This document shows, in pieces, positions 1 through 11,664 of a DNA stretch of 64,000 nucleotides (position 1 is the first letter of the stretch; the number at the start of each line of letters is the position of its first letter). Origin of the DNA: Phragmites australis (Eukaryota > Streptophyta > Magnoliopsida > Poales > Poaceae); NCBI RefSeq assembly GCF_958298935.1, contig NC_084928.1, positions 17,453,501 through 17,517,500 on the forward strand, read 5' to 3'. Both the position numbers and the translations under genes were made by a program. The notes beneath the pieces are model-generated. The model was not told the DNA's origin, ran no database searches, and saw only the letters and a list, made by a program, of their open reading frames with translations.

Positions 1-759
1 TTTTCAGTTCTCTGCATGATTCTGATTTGTGCTCATACGCAGATGTAGCTTATGCCGGCCGGCGCAACAACTCTCAACACAGTTAACCCAGTTCCTACAA
101 AGCGACAGAGAAATCATCAAGAACAAGGTACCCATGATCAAATTTCCTTAGAATTTCTTGGAGTTATTTGCTGTAGATGTGGGGAGTAGGGGAATGGAGG
201 AACTCAGCAGAAATAAGGTGGCCGTGGCACACGGAACCAACTGCCCGCCTCCAAGGTAAACGTCAGTCCCGTCATGCCTGACAGCAGACATAATCAACCA
301 CTAAGACCAAGACAAATTCTCCTTCAACATGATACTGATTTCGACCTTCTTTTTTTATGGTTCAGAGGAACAAGAGAAAGGTGAGCAGGAATGGGCAGAC
401 AATAATCCAAATCGAGGAACAATCAGGTATTTGATGATTCTTTATGTGTTTTCTGAATGTATGTATTTGATCATTCATTATTTGTTTTCTATGCACTGCC
501 TTATGCGATGAATAATGCCTTCCCGTTTGTCTTTTTTGTTTTGATGCTAGGCAACCAAAGGAACTCTGACAATTGGGAGGAAACGCACCAAACAAAAGGA
601 AAAAGACACTGTTGAATTCACTGAATTCGGTACAAAACTAGTGCCTTTTGTGTCCTGAAGAACAACTCAGCATTTCACATGTCACATGTAAACTAATGTC
701 TTGGTACATTATACACGTTGTGATCCTTACATGCTCTTGTAAAAATTGTGACTGAACAG
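1..759. other. Region upstream of GT61 copy A, no firm gene
   Basis: No intact gene is visible. A short acidic, Glu-rich exon-like stretch (about 366-426) lies between a pyrimidine-rich ...TTCAG acceptor and a GTATTT donor. A second possible exon starts after ...GATGCTAG at about 550. They could be remnants of the stem-region exons of GT61 copy A, which in copy B are also acidic. However, joining them gives a stop within a few codons, and no signal-anchor exon like that of copy B can be found. This is inference only. Confidence 0.3.
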
Positions 760-1950
760 GGGGCGGAACAGATTTTTTTTTCAACAACGTCGCGCACACC
801 AAGCCGATCTGCGACACGTGGTTTGGCAAGTACGACATCTGCGAGCCGGCCAGCGACATGCGGGCACACGGAGGCGCTGCGGCGACGGTCACAATTGTCT
901 CTCCGCGCGCACCACTGCGGGAGTGGACGATAAGCCCTACTCACGGAAGTACCTGGACGGCCTGAAGGCGGTCACGGTGAATTCTGTTAGTTCCCAGCCC
1001 CGAGTAAACACAGCAGTGCACGACCAGGCTCAACGTCCCGGCGATGGTGATCGAGCTCGGCAGCCTCACCGGCAACTACTGGCACGACTTCACCGATGTT
1101 TTCGCTCCACTGTTCATCGGCGCGCGGCAGTTCAACGGAGAGGTCCAGCTCCTCGTCGTCAACCTGCTGCCCTTCTGGGTGGACAAGTACAAGAGGATTT
1201 TCAGCAAATTCTCGCGCCACGAGATTGTCGACTTTGACAAGGACGACGGCGCCGTTCGGTGCTACCCGAACGTTATCGTCGGCTACGGCAGCCGAAAGGA
1301 GTTCACAATCGACCCCTCCCTGGACAATACTGGCGGCGGCTACGCTATGGTGGACTTCACCAAGTTCTTGAGACAAGCCTACTCCCTGCCGCGCGACCGG
1401 CCGATCAAGCTCAGCGAGAGTCCTGCCGGTCGACGGCCTCGGATGATGATCCTCCAGCGGACCAACATCCGGAAATTCATGAACCTCCATGAGGTTATCG
1501 CTGACGCGGAGGCCTCCGGGTTCGAGGTGACCGTCACCGGTGACCGGCCGTCCAAGGGCCAGCGACGACGAGTTTGCGCGGGAGGTGAACTCCTTCGACG
1601 TGATGCTGGGCGTCCACGGGGCCGGGCTGACCAACTGCATGTTCCTCCGAACGGGCGCCGTGCTCGTGCAGATAGTGCCGTACGTCCGGCTCGAGGACAT
1701 CGCCCGCACCGACTTCGGCGACCCCGCACACGACATGGGGCTCCGGTACATCGAGTATAGCGTCGCCGCCGAGGAGAGCTCGCTGATGGACGTGTTCGGG
1801 AAGGACCACCCCATGATCAAGGACCCCGTAGCCGTGCACATGAGCGGGTGGGGGAACGTCGCCGTGTGGTACCTGGGGAAGCAGGATGTACGGATGAACA
1901 TAGAGAGGTTCAAACAAGTTCTGAAAAAGGCAATTGAGCACTTTCAGTAG
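760..1950 (+). pseudogene. Glycosyltransferase family 61 (DUF563) pseudogene, copy A
   Basis: GT61 enzymes are Golgi type II membrane proteins that transfer arabinose or xylose to xylan or N-glycans; grasses have many. The reading starts after a splice-like CAG at 757-759 and shows an early family signature (KPICDTW, then YDICEP). After a one-base loss near 934 it continues in another frame (SRKYLDG), shifts again near 1000-1030, and resumes with NVPAMVIELG and a TGNYWHDFTDV motif. The frame shifts once more near 1550. The C-terminal block then has the family hallmark GVHGAGLTN at about 1609-1635 and a GWGNVA...YLGKQDV end block, stopping at 1948-1950. At least three frameshifts and no recognisable membrane-anchor exon make it a pseudogene, unless the assembly is wrong. 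It lies in tandem with copy B. Confidence 0.85.
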
Positions 1951-2807
1951 AGAGTTTGATTGAACAAGGTAACACTTTCTTGTTTTTTTTTCGATTCTTT
2001 TATTTTCTTCCGAGAACTGAGCTACGGGGGAGGATTTGTGCATGTAGGTGTGTATATTAGGGAGCAGGGACAGAGGAGTTCAGCTTGAGCAGCTCTGGTT
2101 CAGTCATGTGTGATGATCTATCTCAAGATATGCAACCAGAACTGTTTCGTCGTATTGTATGGTGCAAGCAGCTGGTGGAGAAATCGTTTTCAGAAACAGT
2201 TCTTGGAAGTTCAGGCTGATTGCTAGTGTTCAACTAATCTCAATACATATTCTGTCAGTTCTTGGATCGTTTGATATAGTTTTTAAGTATTGGCATGATT
2301 AGGCTGATCTGATCAACTTACATAAGTAGTGGTTCCTAGCGACAGTTCAGAGGTGCTGACGCATCATACACACAAGAGTTGTGCAAGATTTGTTTACAGA
2401 TTTTAGGTATGGTGATGTTTTACTCAGCTGCAAGTTCTGGGTTCTTCGAGTTTTCTTGTTTTCCTAACCTTAGATATTCAGTCCAATTAGGCCTAACACT
2501 AAGGATTAATTAAGTATATATATATTAAGGTCTCATTTGGAACACAAGATTTTCATAGGAGATTCCACGTTTAACAAAAGCGTAGGTCTATCCGTCTAGT
2601 ATACCGATCTGTCACTGATAATTGCAAATCCTTTTCAAAAGAATAAAGGACTTCGCCCGTATAGCAGTTTCCTTTATTTCAAGGAGCAACTAAATTTCAA
2701 CGATTCTTTCAGGAATAATAAAGAAATCGACAACTTGCACGAAGTTGAGACATGACATCAACTTCGGTGACAGGTGCTTTATACCCAACACATCAGCAAT
2801 CACGACA
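1951..2807. other. Intergenic sequence between GT61 copy A and the small CACTA element
   Basis: This contains the presumed 3' flank of GT61 copy A and AT-rich sequence. I see no coding region, RNA gene or well-formed repeat. Confidence 0.5.
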
Positions 2808-4074
2808 CACTACTACAAAAATATCATCAGTGAAGGCTAAAATACACTATCAGTGGCGGTTTTTGAACTAGCACTGATAACCCATGACTTTCAGAGCCGA
2901 TTTATGAACCGGTACTGATAATGAGTATCAGTGTCGGTCCATATTTATTAGCCAGCACTGAAAAAGTTCCTGGGAGAAAAAAAATAAATGAGCAAGCTTG
3001 ATTTCAAGCCAGATCGGCTACCACCGCCGGTGCCGCCACTATCCCGATCCGACAAGGTGCCGACCGAATCGCAGAACGGAACAAGAACACACAAATGAGT
3101 GGGCGAGCTCCAATGGTGGCGAGGTTATCTCGGGCTTGTCTGGCTCATCGGGACTAGACTCACGGAAGAGGAGCAGGCTCAATAATGGCTCCGACTTTGG
3201 TTAGTGGTGAAGGAACCGACGGAGTGGTCTCAGCTCTGACGTCATCGACAGCCCTGACGCTTGCTGCTTCCGCAGCCGGAGGAGATCCTGCTACCTCCTC
3301 GCCGGGATCTTAGGCTCCTCAACGGTGGCCACACCATTCACGATCTTTTCGTCCGCCTGGGGCATCTCCGGCTGCTACGTCATAGCCTACTACGGTAGGA
3401 CCTCTGCCCCCACTATAGCAGCAACTGGCACCTCCTCTGCTGACACGCTCGCGGTCGAGGCAGGGATGCAGAGCGGGATGAGCTTCCCCCCGAAGAGCAC
3501 CCGACGTGCATGGACACTGTCGAGCACCCGGTGAGCAGGAAATCGAAGTTAGCGTTGGCACCGGGCTTCACTCCCGCAACCTCCCTCCCCCACCCCTTCT
3601 GCCCACATCGTTGAGACTGAACGATACCCGCGGCTCAAGCCACTGCAGCACCTGGCGCGTGCGCTATTAGAAGAGATAAGGGAGAGAGAGGAACCGTGCA
3701 GAAGAGATAAGGAATGGAGAGAGAGATTGATCGAGCCGAACCTCAACACACGAGCTAAAACCAGAGGGAATCCAAATTTTGCATCCGATCCAATATTCAG
3801 TATTGGTCCGTAACACAAACCGATACTGATAAAAAATATCAGTGCTGGTTCATAGTTACTAGTCGGCACTAATACATCAATGTCGCTTTGTGCCAAGAGC
3901 CGACACTGATGCTGAGTATCAGTGTCGGTTCATGCTAGCTTAACCATTTATTGTGTGCAGGATGTTACGAACCGACACTGATACTTTATCAGTATCGGTT
4001 CTGGCTAGTATCAGTGCCAGTTCTCGTCTAGTCGGCACTGATAATCCGGCACTGATGACGATTCTATTGTAGTG
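2808..4074. mobile_element. Non-autonomous CACTA (En/Spm) transposon, CACTA-3
   Basis: The left end is CACTACTACAAAAAT; the right end, read on the other strand, is CACTACAATAGAATC, matching apart from a 3-base gap. Both ends carry many short subterminal repeats around the core TATCAGTGTCGGTTC in both orientations (about 2845-2960 and 3785-4060), typical transposase-binding arrays. The interior (about 3000-3720) is GC-rich and encodes nothing recognisable as transposase. The bases flanking the ends are ACA and GCA, an imperfect 3-bp target duplication. At 1,267 bp with no transposase it would depend on a helper in trans. The GC-rich core may be captured host sequence. Confidence 0.8.
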
Positions 4075-4765
4075 GCATGTAATAAGAAATAACCAATCGT
4101 TTCAACAGCCCTCAATAATTAAAAAAAAATCATACCGACCAATGTGCGATTGCACAAGTTCCACTCCAATTTAAGACCATTTCGCAAAGAAAATATGGCT
4201 GGCTAAAGTTCGCTGACAGGATCCAACGAGGCCTAACCGACGGAATCCTCCTCCACAGCCAGTGGCAACCAAACTCAGCACGCAACCCCAGTACTCAACC
4301 CCTCCTCCCGGCGACTTGTTCCATGCTTGCATCCGTCTCCATCCCCATCCCTGTGACACACCATCTCTCCGTCTCGAACCCAACCAAACCATCGAGCAAA
4401 AATTAATAAACCGCATTGAGAAAAAAAAAGATGGATTAGTCCTACTGTCTAACATGGAATTAGGTAAGCAATCGTAATTATTGTGCACTTGCACCGTACA
4501 AGTCAACACAGAGGGAGTGAGGGAGGAAGGAGGAAGCCGCCTCGCCGTTCCGAACTGGTAGTTGTCGTAGCACCACCACTACCAACCCACACCACACCAC
4601 CCTGAACGATCAATCATCGTCTACATCACCCAGCGGCCTGGTTTTAGGCCATTAGGAAAAGAGTTGCGCCATGCTGGCGATCGCAGCGCTAGTATATCAG
4701 CAGCCTTGCCTTGAAGGTGTGTGTTTTGTTCTCTTGTGTGGCTGCCGTCGCGGACGTTGAGTTTG
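4075..4765. other. Upstream region of GT61 copy B
   Basis: This is the presumed promoter and 5' UTR of GT61 copy B. It has CA/CCT-rich tracts (4525-4620), but I could not pick out a convincing TATA box or any gene. Confidence 0.4.
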
Positions 4766-6614
4766 ATGGCGTCAACGGCGTACTCGTGGCCGTCCAAGCC
4801 GCTGGGGCTGGCGGCTGGCAACCGGAGAGGGCCGCGGCTGGCCAAGGATCTGGGCAGGATCGAGCCCAAGAAGTTAGGGATTGGGCTGGTGGCCAGATGC
4901 TGCCTCGCGCTGCTCACCTATCTATCATTTGCTCAGCTTTTCGCCATTTACTCTTCGGTATTCGGTAAGGGTCTTTGAATCCAATTCGCCATGAAGAATT
5001 AGTTAATTCGGTGTCTGGGTAGTCTTGCATACTTACTTTTCGGAATTAATTGTATCAGATAGCACGTCCTTGATGATGAAGAACGCACCACCGGCAACGA
5101 CGACGGTGCCTGCCACGGAGGCCCAGCCGGTGCAGCAAAAGAACAAAGTGGAGGATGAGAAAGATGTTCCTGACCCGGAGACAGACCCGAAAATGCCCAA
5201 CATACCAGAGGCCATCCGAAAGAATGAACAGGAGGAGGCCGCGGCGACGAAGGCATGTATGAACTCTTATTTTGCTCCCTCTCGGACCATAATAATAGTA
5301 GTCTCACAATAGAATTTTTTGCTCGTTTAATGTTCATTCCCGAAAAAGAAAAGCTTGAATTCCTCACTTTAGTTCGTGTACGACTACACTGTAATTAAGA
5401 AATCTACATTTCTCTCTGTTTTTTCTTCAACTTCTGGCGAGACCCAGGCCAAGATCACCTGCGACGAGAACGGCGTTGATGAGGGCTTCCCGTATGCGTG
5501 CCCACCGGTGTGCGAGATCACCGGTGACATCTGGATCAGTCCCAAGGAGAAAACCATGTTCTTTGTTAACCCATCAGGCACTGGCCCGTTCTATGCCAAC
5601 GGGGAGAAGAAGATCTGCCCGTAAGGACGACTTCCTCCTCCCGGGCGTCGTGGAGATAACCATCAAGTCCATGTCCTCGCCTGCGGCAGTACCTTAGTGC
5701 ACGCGGCGTCACGACGTCCCAACGGTGGTGTTCTCCGTGGCCGAGTACACGGACAACTTCTTTCATGACAACACTGACGTGTTAATCCCGCTATTCCTGA
5801 TGACGTCGCACCTCAAGGGAGAGGTGCAATTCCTCATTACCAACTTCAAGCTGTGGTGGGTGCACAAGTTCACGCCGGTGCTGAAGAAGCTCTCCAACTA
5901 TGAGGTGATCAACTTCGACAAGGACGAGGAGGTGCACTGCTTCCGAGCCGGGCACCTTGGCCTGTACCGCGACCGCGACCTCATCATCTCCTCGCACCCG
6001 ATGCGCAACCCGCGCAACTACTCCATGGTCAACTACAACCGGTTCCTCCGCCGCTCCTTCGGCCTTCCCCACGACACGCCGGCGGTGCTTGGGGAGGAGA
6101 CCGGCTCAAAGCGAAGATGCTTATCATCGAGCACAAGGGCACGTGGAAGCTACTCCACCTGCGGGAGGTGTCCGCGCTGTGCGAGGAGCTCGGGTTCGCG
6201 GTGAGCATGGCAGAGGCCAGCTCCGACGTGCACGGGTTCGCGGAGCGGGTAAACTCGGCCGACGTGCTCCTGGCGGTGCACAGCACTGGGCTAACGAACC
6301 AGATCTTCCTACCTACGGACGCTGTGCTGGTGTAGATCATGCCATGGGGGAAGATGGACTGGATGGCGACCAACTTCTACGGTCAGCCGGCGCACGACAT
6401 GCGGCTCCGGTACGTGGAGTACTACGTCTCGGAGGAGGAGACGACGCTCAAGGACAAGTACCCCAGGGACCACTAGGTGTTCAAGGACCCCATGCACATC
6501 CACGCCCAGGGGTGGCCAGCGCTCGCCGAGATCGTCATGAAGCAGGATGTCACGGTCAACATGACAAGGTTTAAGCCGTTCCTGCTCAAGGCGCTCGACG
6601 AGTTGCAAGAGTAG
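4766..6614 (+). pseudogene. Glycosyltransferase family 61 (DUF563) pseudogene, copy B
   Basis: The three-exon structure is still readable. Exon 1 (4766-4964) starts MASTAYSW and ends in a hydrophobic signal anchor (about residues 45-66), as expected for a type II Golgi enzyme, with donor G|GTAAGG. Exon 2 (5059-5252) is an acidic stem region; its donor reads AAG|GCATGT, a GC donor. Exon 3 (5448-6614) has the family pattern ITCDENG...CEITGDIWI, RHDVPTVVFSV, TDNFFHDNTDV, an AVHSTGLTN motif in place of GVHGAGLTN, and a KQDVTVNMTRF tail. Lesions are a frameshift at about 5617-5621, an in-frame TAG at 5695-5697, a frameshift at about 6100-6116, and in-frame TAGs at 6333-6335 and 6474-6476. Several independent breaks make this a real pseudogene rather than a single sequencing error. 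Confidence 0.88.
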
Positions 6615-6763
6615 GAGGGGACTTCAGATTCCCTTTGGTTGGCTAGTTGTCTGGTTGGTTCGTTTGTGTGGTTCGTTGGGGACAAATTGGATAGGCTCCT
6701 TGTGTGTAGTCTCGGTGAGTTTTTGATGTAGATTGAGCGTATAGAATGCTTGGGAACTTGAGG

Positions 6764-7694
6764 TGATAAGGACATGGCTCCTTTGAATAAGAACAACACT
6801 GTTAATAATTCTCAAATCATATAAGGACTAATTACAAGAGTCTATGCCTGACAAGTAAACCACCAGGTAAACTCGTTCCTCGTTGTTCATGCTTTGTTGG
6901 ACAGATTACTACTAAATTTTTGTGATATTTTAATGCTTAGGAATATGGGAGAAGCATCACATGCTCACTTAAACGTCATCACTCGAATGCCAAGTCTACT
7001 CGGAGTCAAAGTCGAGTCCTAGTCGAACTCTGAAGTATACTCAGAGTCCTATGACAGTACGTCAGTAAAACGGCCAGAACTCCCTCAGACGAACTCCCTC
7101 ATACGAAGTCTGATTGAGGCGATCTTGGACTCATTGGAAAGCTTATGACGAGCCCTTTCCAATGTATCTGGTCTCAACCAAATTCCTCATAGTTTCATCA
7201 GGGTCGATGAAATAAAGTGCTGCATTAATGTTTTGGGCCGTATCAGGTCTTGTAATCGTGTCGGGGTCGGAGTCTAGGTTATGTATGCCTCTCTCAAAAG
7301 CTGTGTAACCCTAGGTCGACATCTTCACGTCCCTCCTATATATATAGTAGCCGTCATAGTTTAGGCTCGGGTTTTTCTTCAATTATTCTGTTTTAGACAG
7401 TTTCATCGTATATCAGTTCATAGAATACCAACTCGAGTATTTTATTGGTAATCAGCAATATTCAGATTGCATCTACATGTCTCTTACTTGTGTTCTCAAT
7501 TCACTTGTAGGAAAAGCCTTCTTGGCGAGGACAATCGTGTCTTGGTACGGTTGATAACCACGGAGTAGTGATGTAGTGGTTGCGAGGGTTCTCGATCTGA
7601 TCTGATCGAAGCCTTTGGAGCATCAATATCAAAATTCCACTAAATCAAATTATTTCATTACCTTTCGGAAGATCGGGCACGTCGTTCCCCATCA
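6764..7694 (+). repeat. 5' LTR of Gypsy-A
   Basis: It starts TGATAAGGACAT, matching the TGATGAGGACAT start of Gypsy-C and Gypsy-D LTRs. It shares alignable blocks with the Gypsy-C LTR (for example GGTAAACTCGTTCCT near 6866 and TAATGCTTAGGAATATGGGAG near 6930). It ends ...CCCCATCA directly before a TGGTATC primer-binding site. A TATATATATA lies at 7337-7346. No partner LTR is in the window. Confidence 0.7.
7337..7346 (+). promoter_or_regulatory. Candidate TATA box of the Gypsy-A LTR
   Basis: TATATATATA follows a C-rich stretch in the distal part of the LTR, a usual place for the retrotransposon promoter. Confidence 0.4.
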
Positions 7695-7696
7695 AG

Positions 7697-7708
7697 TGGT
7701 ATCGAGCT
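7697..7708 (+). other. Primer-binding site of Gypsy-A
   Basis: TGGTATCGAGCT, two bases after the LTR end, matches the usual initiator-tRNA-Met site TGGTATCAGAGC with one base lost. Confidence 0.65.
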
Positions 7709-8201
7709 TCGGTTGCCCATTAGCTAATCTTGTTTATCCCCTTTATTTCGTCATGTTCCATTACCTAGAGTTTAGAAAATTTCCCCACAAAAAAATTTGG
7801 ATCTTAGTTTTTCCGTTATCCAAACCACTTTGTGCCTTTCGCAGTTTTGATTTCCGTTTTCGCATTGTTGAGTTTGAGTCTATCGTTGGTGTCTTTGTTG
7901 CTGGTCGAGTCATCGTGTTCTAGTTTTTAGTGTCGAGTCTTTGCCGTTTAAGTTGTTGAGTTTTGGGATCGATCACTAGTTGTTTTGACCGCCTATTCGG
8001 GTGTCGCTTCAACCATCTACTCAAGTTCGACCACTAGAAGATCACTAGTCGTTTTGACCACGCACTCAAATTCGCCTCCACAATCTAGTTGGGGTTTATC
8101 TATTTCTAGTTACTCTCGGACATCCCCATGAGCTCTTCATATCGAGTATTGTCCAACAAAGTTCGATTGGCAACCCGATAACCTAAATAGAGGAAGCCAA
8201 A

Positions 8202-8246
<45 letters not shown>

Positions 8247-8868
8247 TTATTAACTTTTTACCCCTGCTCTCCAAAAAAAGTTTGTGACTCACATACCTCT
8301 TTGGACCTAGAAAAGTTAGTCGAAGAGTTTTGAGTTTGTGTCACATTTATAAAAAAAAGGAGAGTAAAAAAAAGAGGAAGTCAGAAAAAAGGGAGAAGAA
8401 AAAATCAGATTGCATTGCTATTTCTGGGAACGTGCTCAGGCCAGCAACTATGACGAGTACTGTGGATTTTTATTCAGCTTTGCTGATCTGATTTCAATTA
8501 TTGCTATTTTTTGCTACTAAATATTGTTTATCCAAGCTACACATTCTCTCGATCAGAACGGTTTCTCCCCTTGCAACTACCTCACTCGCACCCGAAAAGG
8601 TATCAGGAACCAGCCACCGGTTGTGCCGATTGCTGTGATTGGAAAGAGAACTTGCAAGAGTGTGGTCAGATGCTTGAGAGTGTGTGACTCCACCTGCAAC
8701 ACCTAGTAGTCCATATGAATAATATATCTTCTCTTGTTCTCTATCTTCGGCTAACCATGGTAGGAGAAACGTTGGATGCGAAAGAGTGTGTTTTGAGGGA
8801 AGAACTGAACTCATAATGTTGCTAGATGATCATCGATAAGCTATTAATGATGATATTGATAAAAGTTT
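7709..8868 (+). other. Untranslated leader of Gypsy-A
   Basis: Between primer-binding site and gag there is no open frame of interest. It holds a (GA)n run (8205-8241) and a purine-rich tract (about 8347-8410). The Gypsy-C leader has the same kind of content in the same place. Confidence 0.5.
8205..8241 (+). repeat. (GA)n microsatellite
   Basis: About 18 uninterrupted GA dinucleotides lie in the Gypsy-A leader. Confidence 0.95.
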
Positions 8869-10500
8869 GTGGGAACAAATACTACATTACAGCGATTCAA
8901 TGATAGCATTGCAATGCTCAATACACGCTTTGATCAGTTTTTCAATCAGCCACCGAACAATGGTCGAGTGGATCCTCATGATGCAGCCCATGAGCATGGG
9001 GAGTCCATCACGGATGATGAAATTTTGAGGCAAGAACAAGGCGTCTATGATGCATGACAATGGAATTGATTGAACTTCAACCATCAAGGTATGAGAGGTA
9101 ACAATTTTTAGCAACATAAAATATATGCTAATGATAACCCATTTGGTAAGGTTAAGTTTAGCATTCCTTTTTTTTTGGGTGTTTATGATACTAAAAAGTA
9201 TTTAGATTTGGAAATGACGGTAGAACAGAAGTTTAATGCTCATTTAGTTCCTAAAATGCATAGAGTTAGGCAAGCCACTAGTGAATTTAAATATTTTGTA
9301 ATCATTTGGTGGAATAGAGTATGTATCGATGGATTAACGCCTACTACATGGAATGATCTAAAGATTGTTATGCATAACAGATTTGTTCTGGTCTTATTTA
9401 AACGTGATTTACATAAGAAAATACAACGCTTAAATCAAGGTGATAGATCCGTAAAAGAATACTATCAGAAGCTACATATTAGTATGTTACGTTGTGATAT
9501 TATTGAGGAAGAGGCTGCAATGGCATGCTTTTATGGAGGGTTAAGACATGAAATTTAGAACATAGTTGGTTACAAAGAATATAATAGTGTTCCTAGATTA
9601 TTCTAACTTGCATGTTTGGTAGAAAAAGAATTGCAGGGATAACAACTTTGAAAGCTCGATTACATCAAAATCGATGCCAGGATTGGTCAAAATAACCCCA
9701 AGTTCAGCTACATGGTTTTCTGCCCCCTTCTCGAGTAGGGCGCGTTCGGCATGACCCTCAACACCATCACACGTTCTCACGGTAAGAAAATCTGTAAGTG
9801 TACAGGCCCCAACCAAGATCTCTTCTTCGGTTGTTTCAACTGGTCGAATGACTGGGATTGTTTGTCACCGATGTAAGGGAATGGGCCATGGCAAGGATTA
9901 TCCAAGTCAGCGAGCGTACATTGCAACTAAAGATGATGAATATGTGTGCTAGTGATGTCGAGGATGAATATGATCTTGCAGCTAACCATGCAGGTGATGA
10001 GGACGAACACGAGATGGATATCGACCATAAAGAAGTGTTCGGTGCCATTGCCACGAAGGATTATCGGATCGTCATTATGCAGCGAGTATTAAGCACTCAA
10101 ATTGAGCAAGCGAAACAGCTACAATGTCATAACTTATTTTAGATGTTTCTCATAGTCAAGGATTATCATGTTCGACTCATTATTGATGGAGGTAGCTGTA
10201 ACAACTTGGTAAGCTGAGATTTGATCTAGAAGCTTGCCTTACCAACAAGAACCCATCCTCATCCTTACCATATTCAATGGTTCCAGAACAGTGGTAAGAT
10301 AAAGGTAATACAAACAATTAGAGTATATTTTTCTATTAGTTCATACCATGATTGTGCTGATTTCGATGTAGTTCCCTTGCAAGCATACTCACTTTTGTTA
10401 GGATGATCATAGGAGTTTGATACTGATGCAACATATCATGGTAGAAACAATAAGTTCACCCTTATGCATAAAGGAAAGAAAATAACTTTTCTACTTTGAA
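8869..10500 (+). pseudogene. Gypsy-A gag and protease remnant
   Basis: An N-terminal gag segment (8869-9057, with a DSIAMLNTRFDQF motif) and the retrotransposon gag core (9175-9558; WWNRVCIDG, then VKEYYQKLHISMLRCD) are in one frame but broken by stops. The core aligns by eye with the Gypsy-C gag. A CCHC zinc knuckle at about 9862-9905 reads CHRCKGMGHGKDYP, where the last cysteine ligand has become tyrosine. The aspartic protease region (about 10142-10490) keeps LIIDGGSCNNLVS, but stops follow. From there to 10898 only unreadable polyprotein spacer remains. Confidence 0.75.
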
Positions 10501-10898
10501 CCCCTACTGAAATTGTAAAATGTGAAAAAGAGATAGCTGAAAATAAGAGAAAAGAGCTTGTCCTAGAAGGACGCTTGAGAAAAGACAGATACAAAGGCAG
10601 TAACGTGCAAGCAGGACGGATTCTGTTTACAACTCTATCTGTCGTGTGAGTTTTTCTATTTTGATTTGAGCCGTTATAACTCGGTCTAACAATGGATAGA
10701 TGCTCATATATTCTTTTATGATTAACATAGGAATTTTTTCAATGTCTATGATTAGTGTAGTTATAGATAGAAAATAGGTTATCTCCTTTTTACACACATC
10801 ACTAGTGATGAGTTAAAATTAGCTCCACGAGAGACAGTAGTCACAAAGCAGTATATAAGTTTGGCCTAAGTAGGGGCTCCAACTCTATTGATTGTTCA

Positions 10899-11088
10899 TG
10901 TTAAGAGAATATTGTCTACCTTATATAGGATCCATCGTATTAATAGCACATCTTGTATAGTTGGAAACAATAATCTGTATCCCACTGGATTAGGGATTCA
11001 TCATATGTAATTATGAATATAAGAGAAAGGGTGCAACCATATTAGGCGCACAAGCCACAACCAAATCAATCTCTCTCGTTTTCTTTAA
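10899..11088 (+). repeat. 5' LTR of Copia-1 (short, ~190 bp)
   Basis: It begins TGTTAAGAGAATATTG and ends just before a TGGTACCAGAGCC primer-binding site. A short LTR fits several grass Ty1/copia families. The start is inferred from the TGTT terminus, because the 3' LTR is not in the window. Confidence 0.65.
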
Positions 11089-11101
11089 TGGTACCAGAGC
11101 C
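11089..11101 (+). other. Primer-binding site of Copia-1
   Basis: TGGTACCAGAGCC is the initiator-tRNA-Met type site normally found just after copia 5' LTRs. Confidence 0.7.
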
Positions 11102-11664
11102 CGACTCTTCCACAACCACCCAAATGATTCCCAGATCTTCGATCGGTGCGGCGTCATCCTTCATCCTCACTAGTGCGGGTCTCAAGGGACAACTCCTTGG
11201 CTAAACGGATGAATCATTGGTGGCTGCAACAGAGATCATCACCATGACTAAGACTCTTGATGGCAATTGTCACAGAACATGTTCCCAACCCAACCCAAAA
11301 TAAGATGCCTAGCTTCTCAAAGACTAGCAAGTATTGGGTGCACTCCTCATGTTGCTTGAACTGGAAGTGCTCGGCTAGGTCGTTGGCTTGACCTCGGCGG
11401 CAGTAATGTGGGCTGTTAAGCATACATATGCCTCTCAGCCCATGGCCTGAATCATGTATATTCGGATGCAACTCTCCACAATGCGCAAGAATGACATGAG
11501 TGTGATGCAATACTTCAACTACATGATGTCCTTTGCGGATCATATTCCTTCCATCAGCCATCAAATAAGAGATGACGATCTGATTAGCTACATCATGACC
11601 GGTCTTGACGCTAACTACAGCCCTCTCATCTCTGCCATCATGGTCGTCATGGCTAGGGCTAACT
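11102..11664 (+). pseudogene. Copia-1 gag, N-terminal part (interrupted by CACTA-1)
   Basis: After a degenerate start, the UBN2-type copia gag is clear: HTYASQPMA, a stop, IMYIRMQLSTMRKNDMSV, then DDDLISYIMTGLDANYSPL. Homologues continue as 'sY+..LksLad' and 'GL..dYnpl', which fits. The frame runs to 11664, where CACTA-1 begins, and gag resumes at 23330 after the duplicated ACT. In-frame stops upstream show it was decaying independently of the insertion. Confidence 0.75.

Larger units (their letters stand above)
6764..10898 (+). mobile_element. Gypsy-A: 5' part of a Ty3/gypsy chromovirus-like retrotransposon
   Basis: 5' LTR, primer-binding site, long leader, gag and protease remnants are present in order. 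The sequence then stops where the Copia-1 LTR begins at 10899; no RT, RNase H, integrase or 3' LTR follows anywhere in the window. The LTR start (TGATAAGGACAT), the leader with GA and purine tracts, and the gag wording are clearly related to Gypsy-C and, by its LTR, Gypsy-D. Gypsy-A is the most decayed of the three and presumably the oldest. The missing 3' half was probably removed by deletion. Confidence 0.75.

Noticed and set aside
818..1237. 139-codon plus-strand frame overlapping GT61 copy A
   Set aside because: Out of frame with the GT61 motifs and Arg-rich, as expected of a shadow frame in GC-rich DNA.
987..1913. 308-codon open frame on the minus strand
   Set aside because: It is the antisense of the GT61 copy A exon; GC-rich codon use opens long opposite-strand frames and it shows no family motif.
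5957..6574. 205-codon plus-strand frame over GT61 copy B
   Set aside because: A shadow of the GT61 exon in the wrong frame; it has no GT61 motif and is composed of Arg/Ala/Thr runs.
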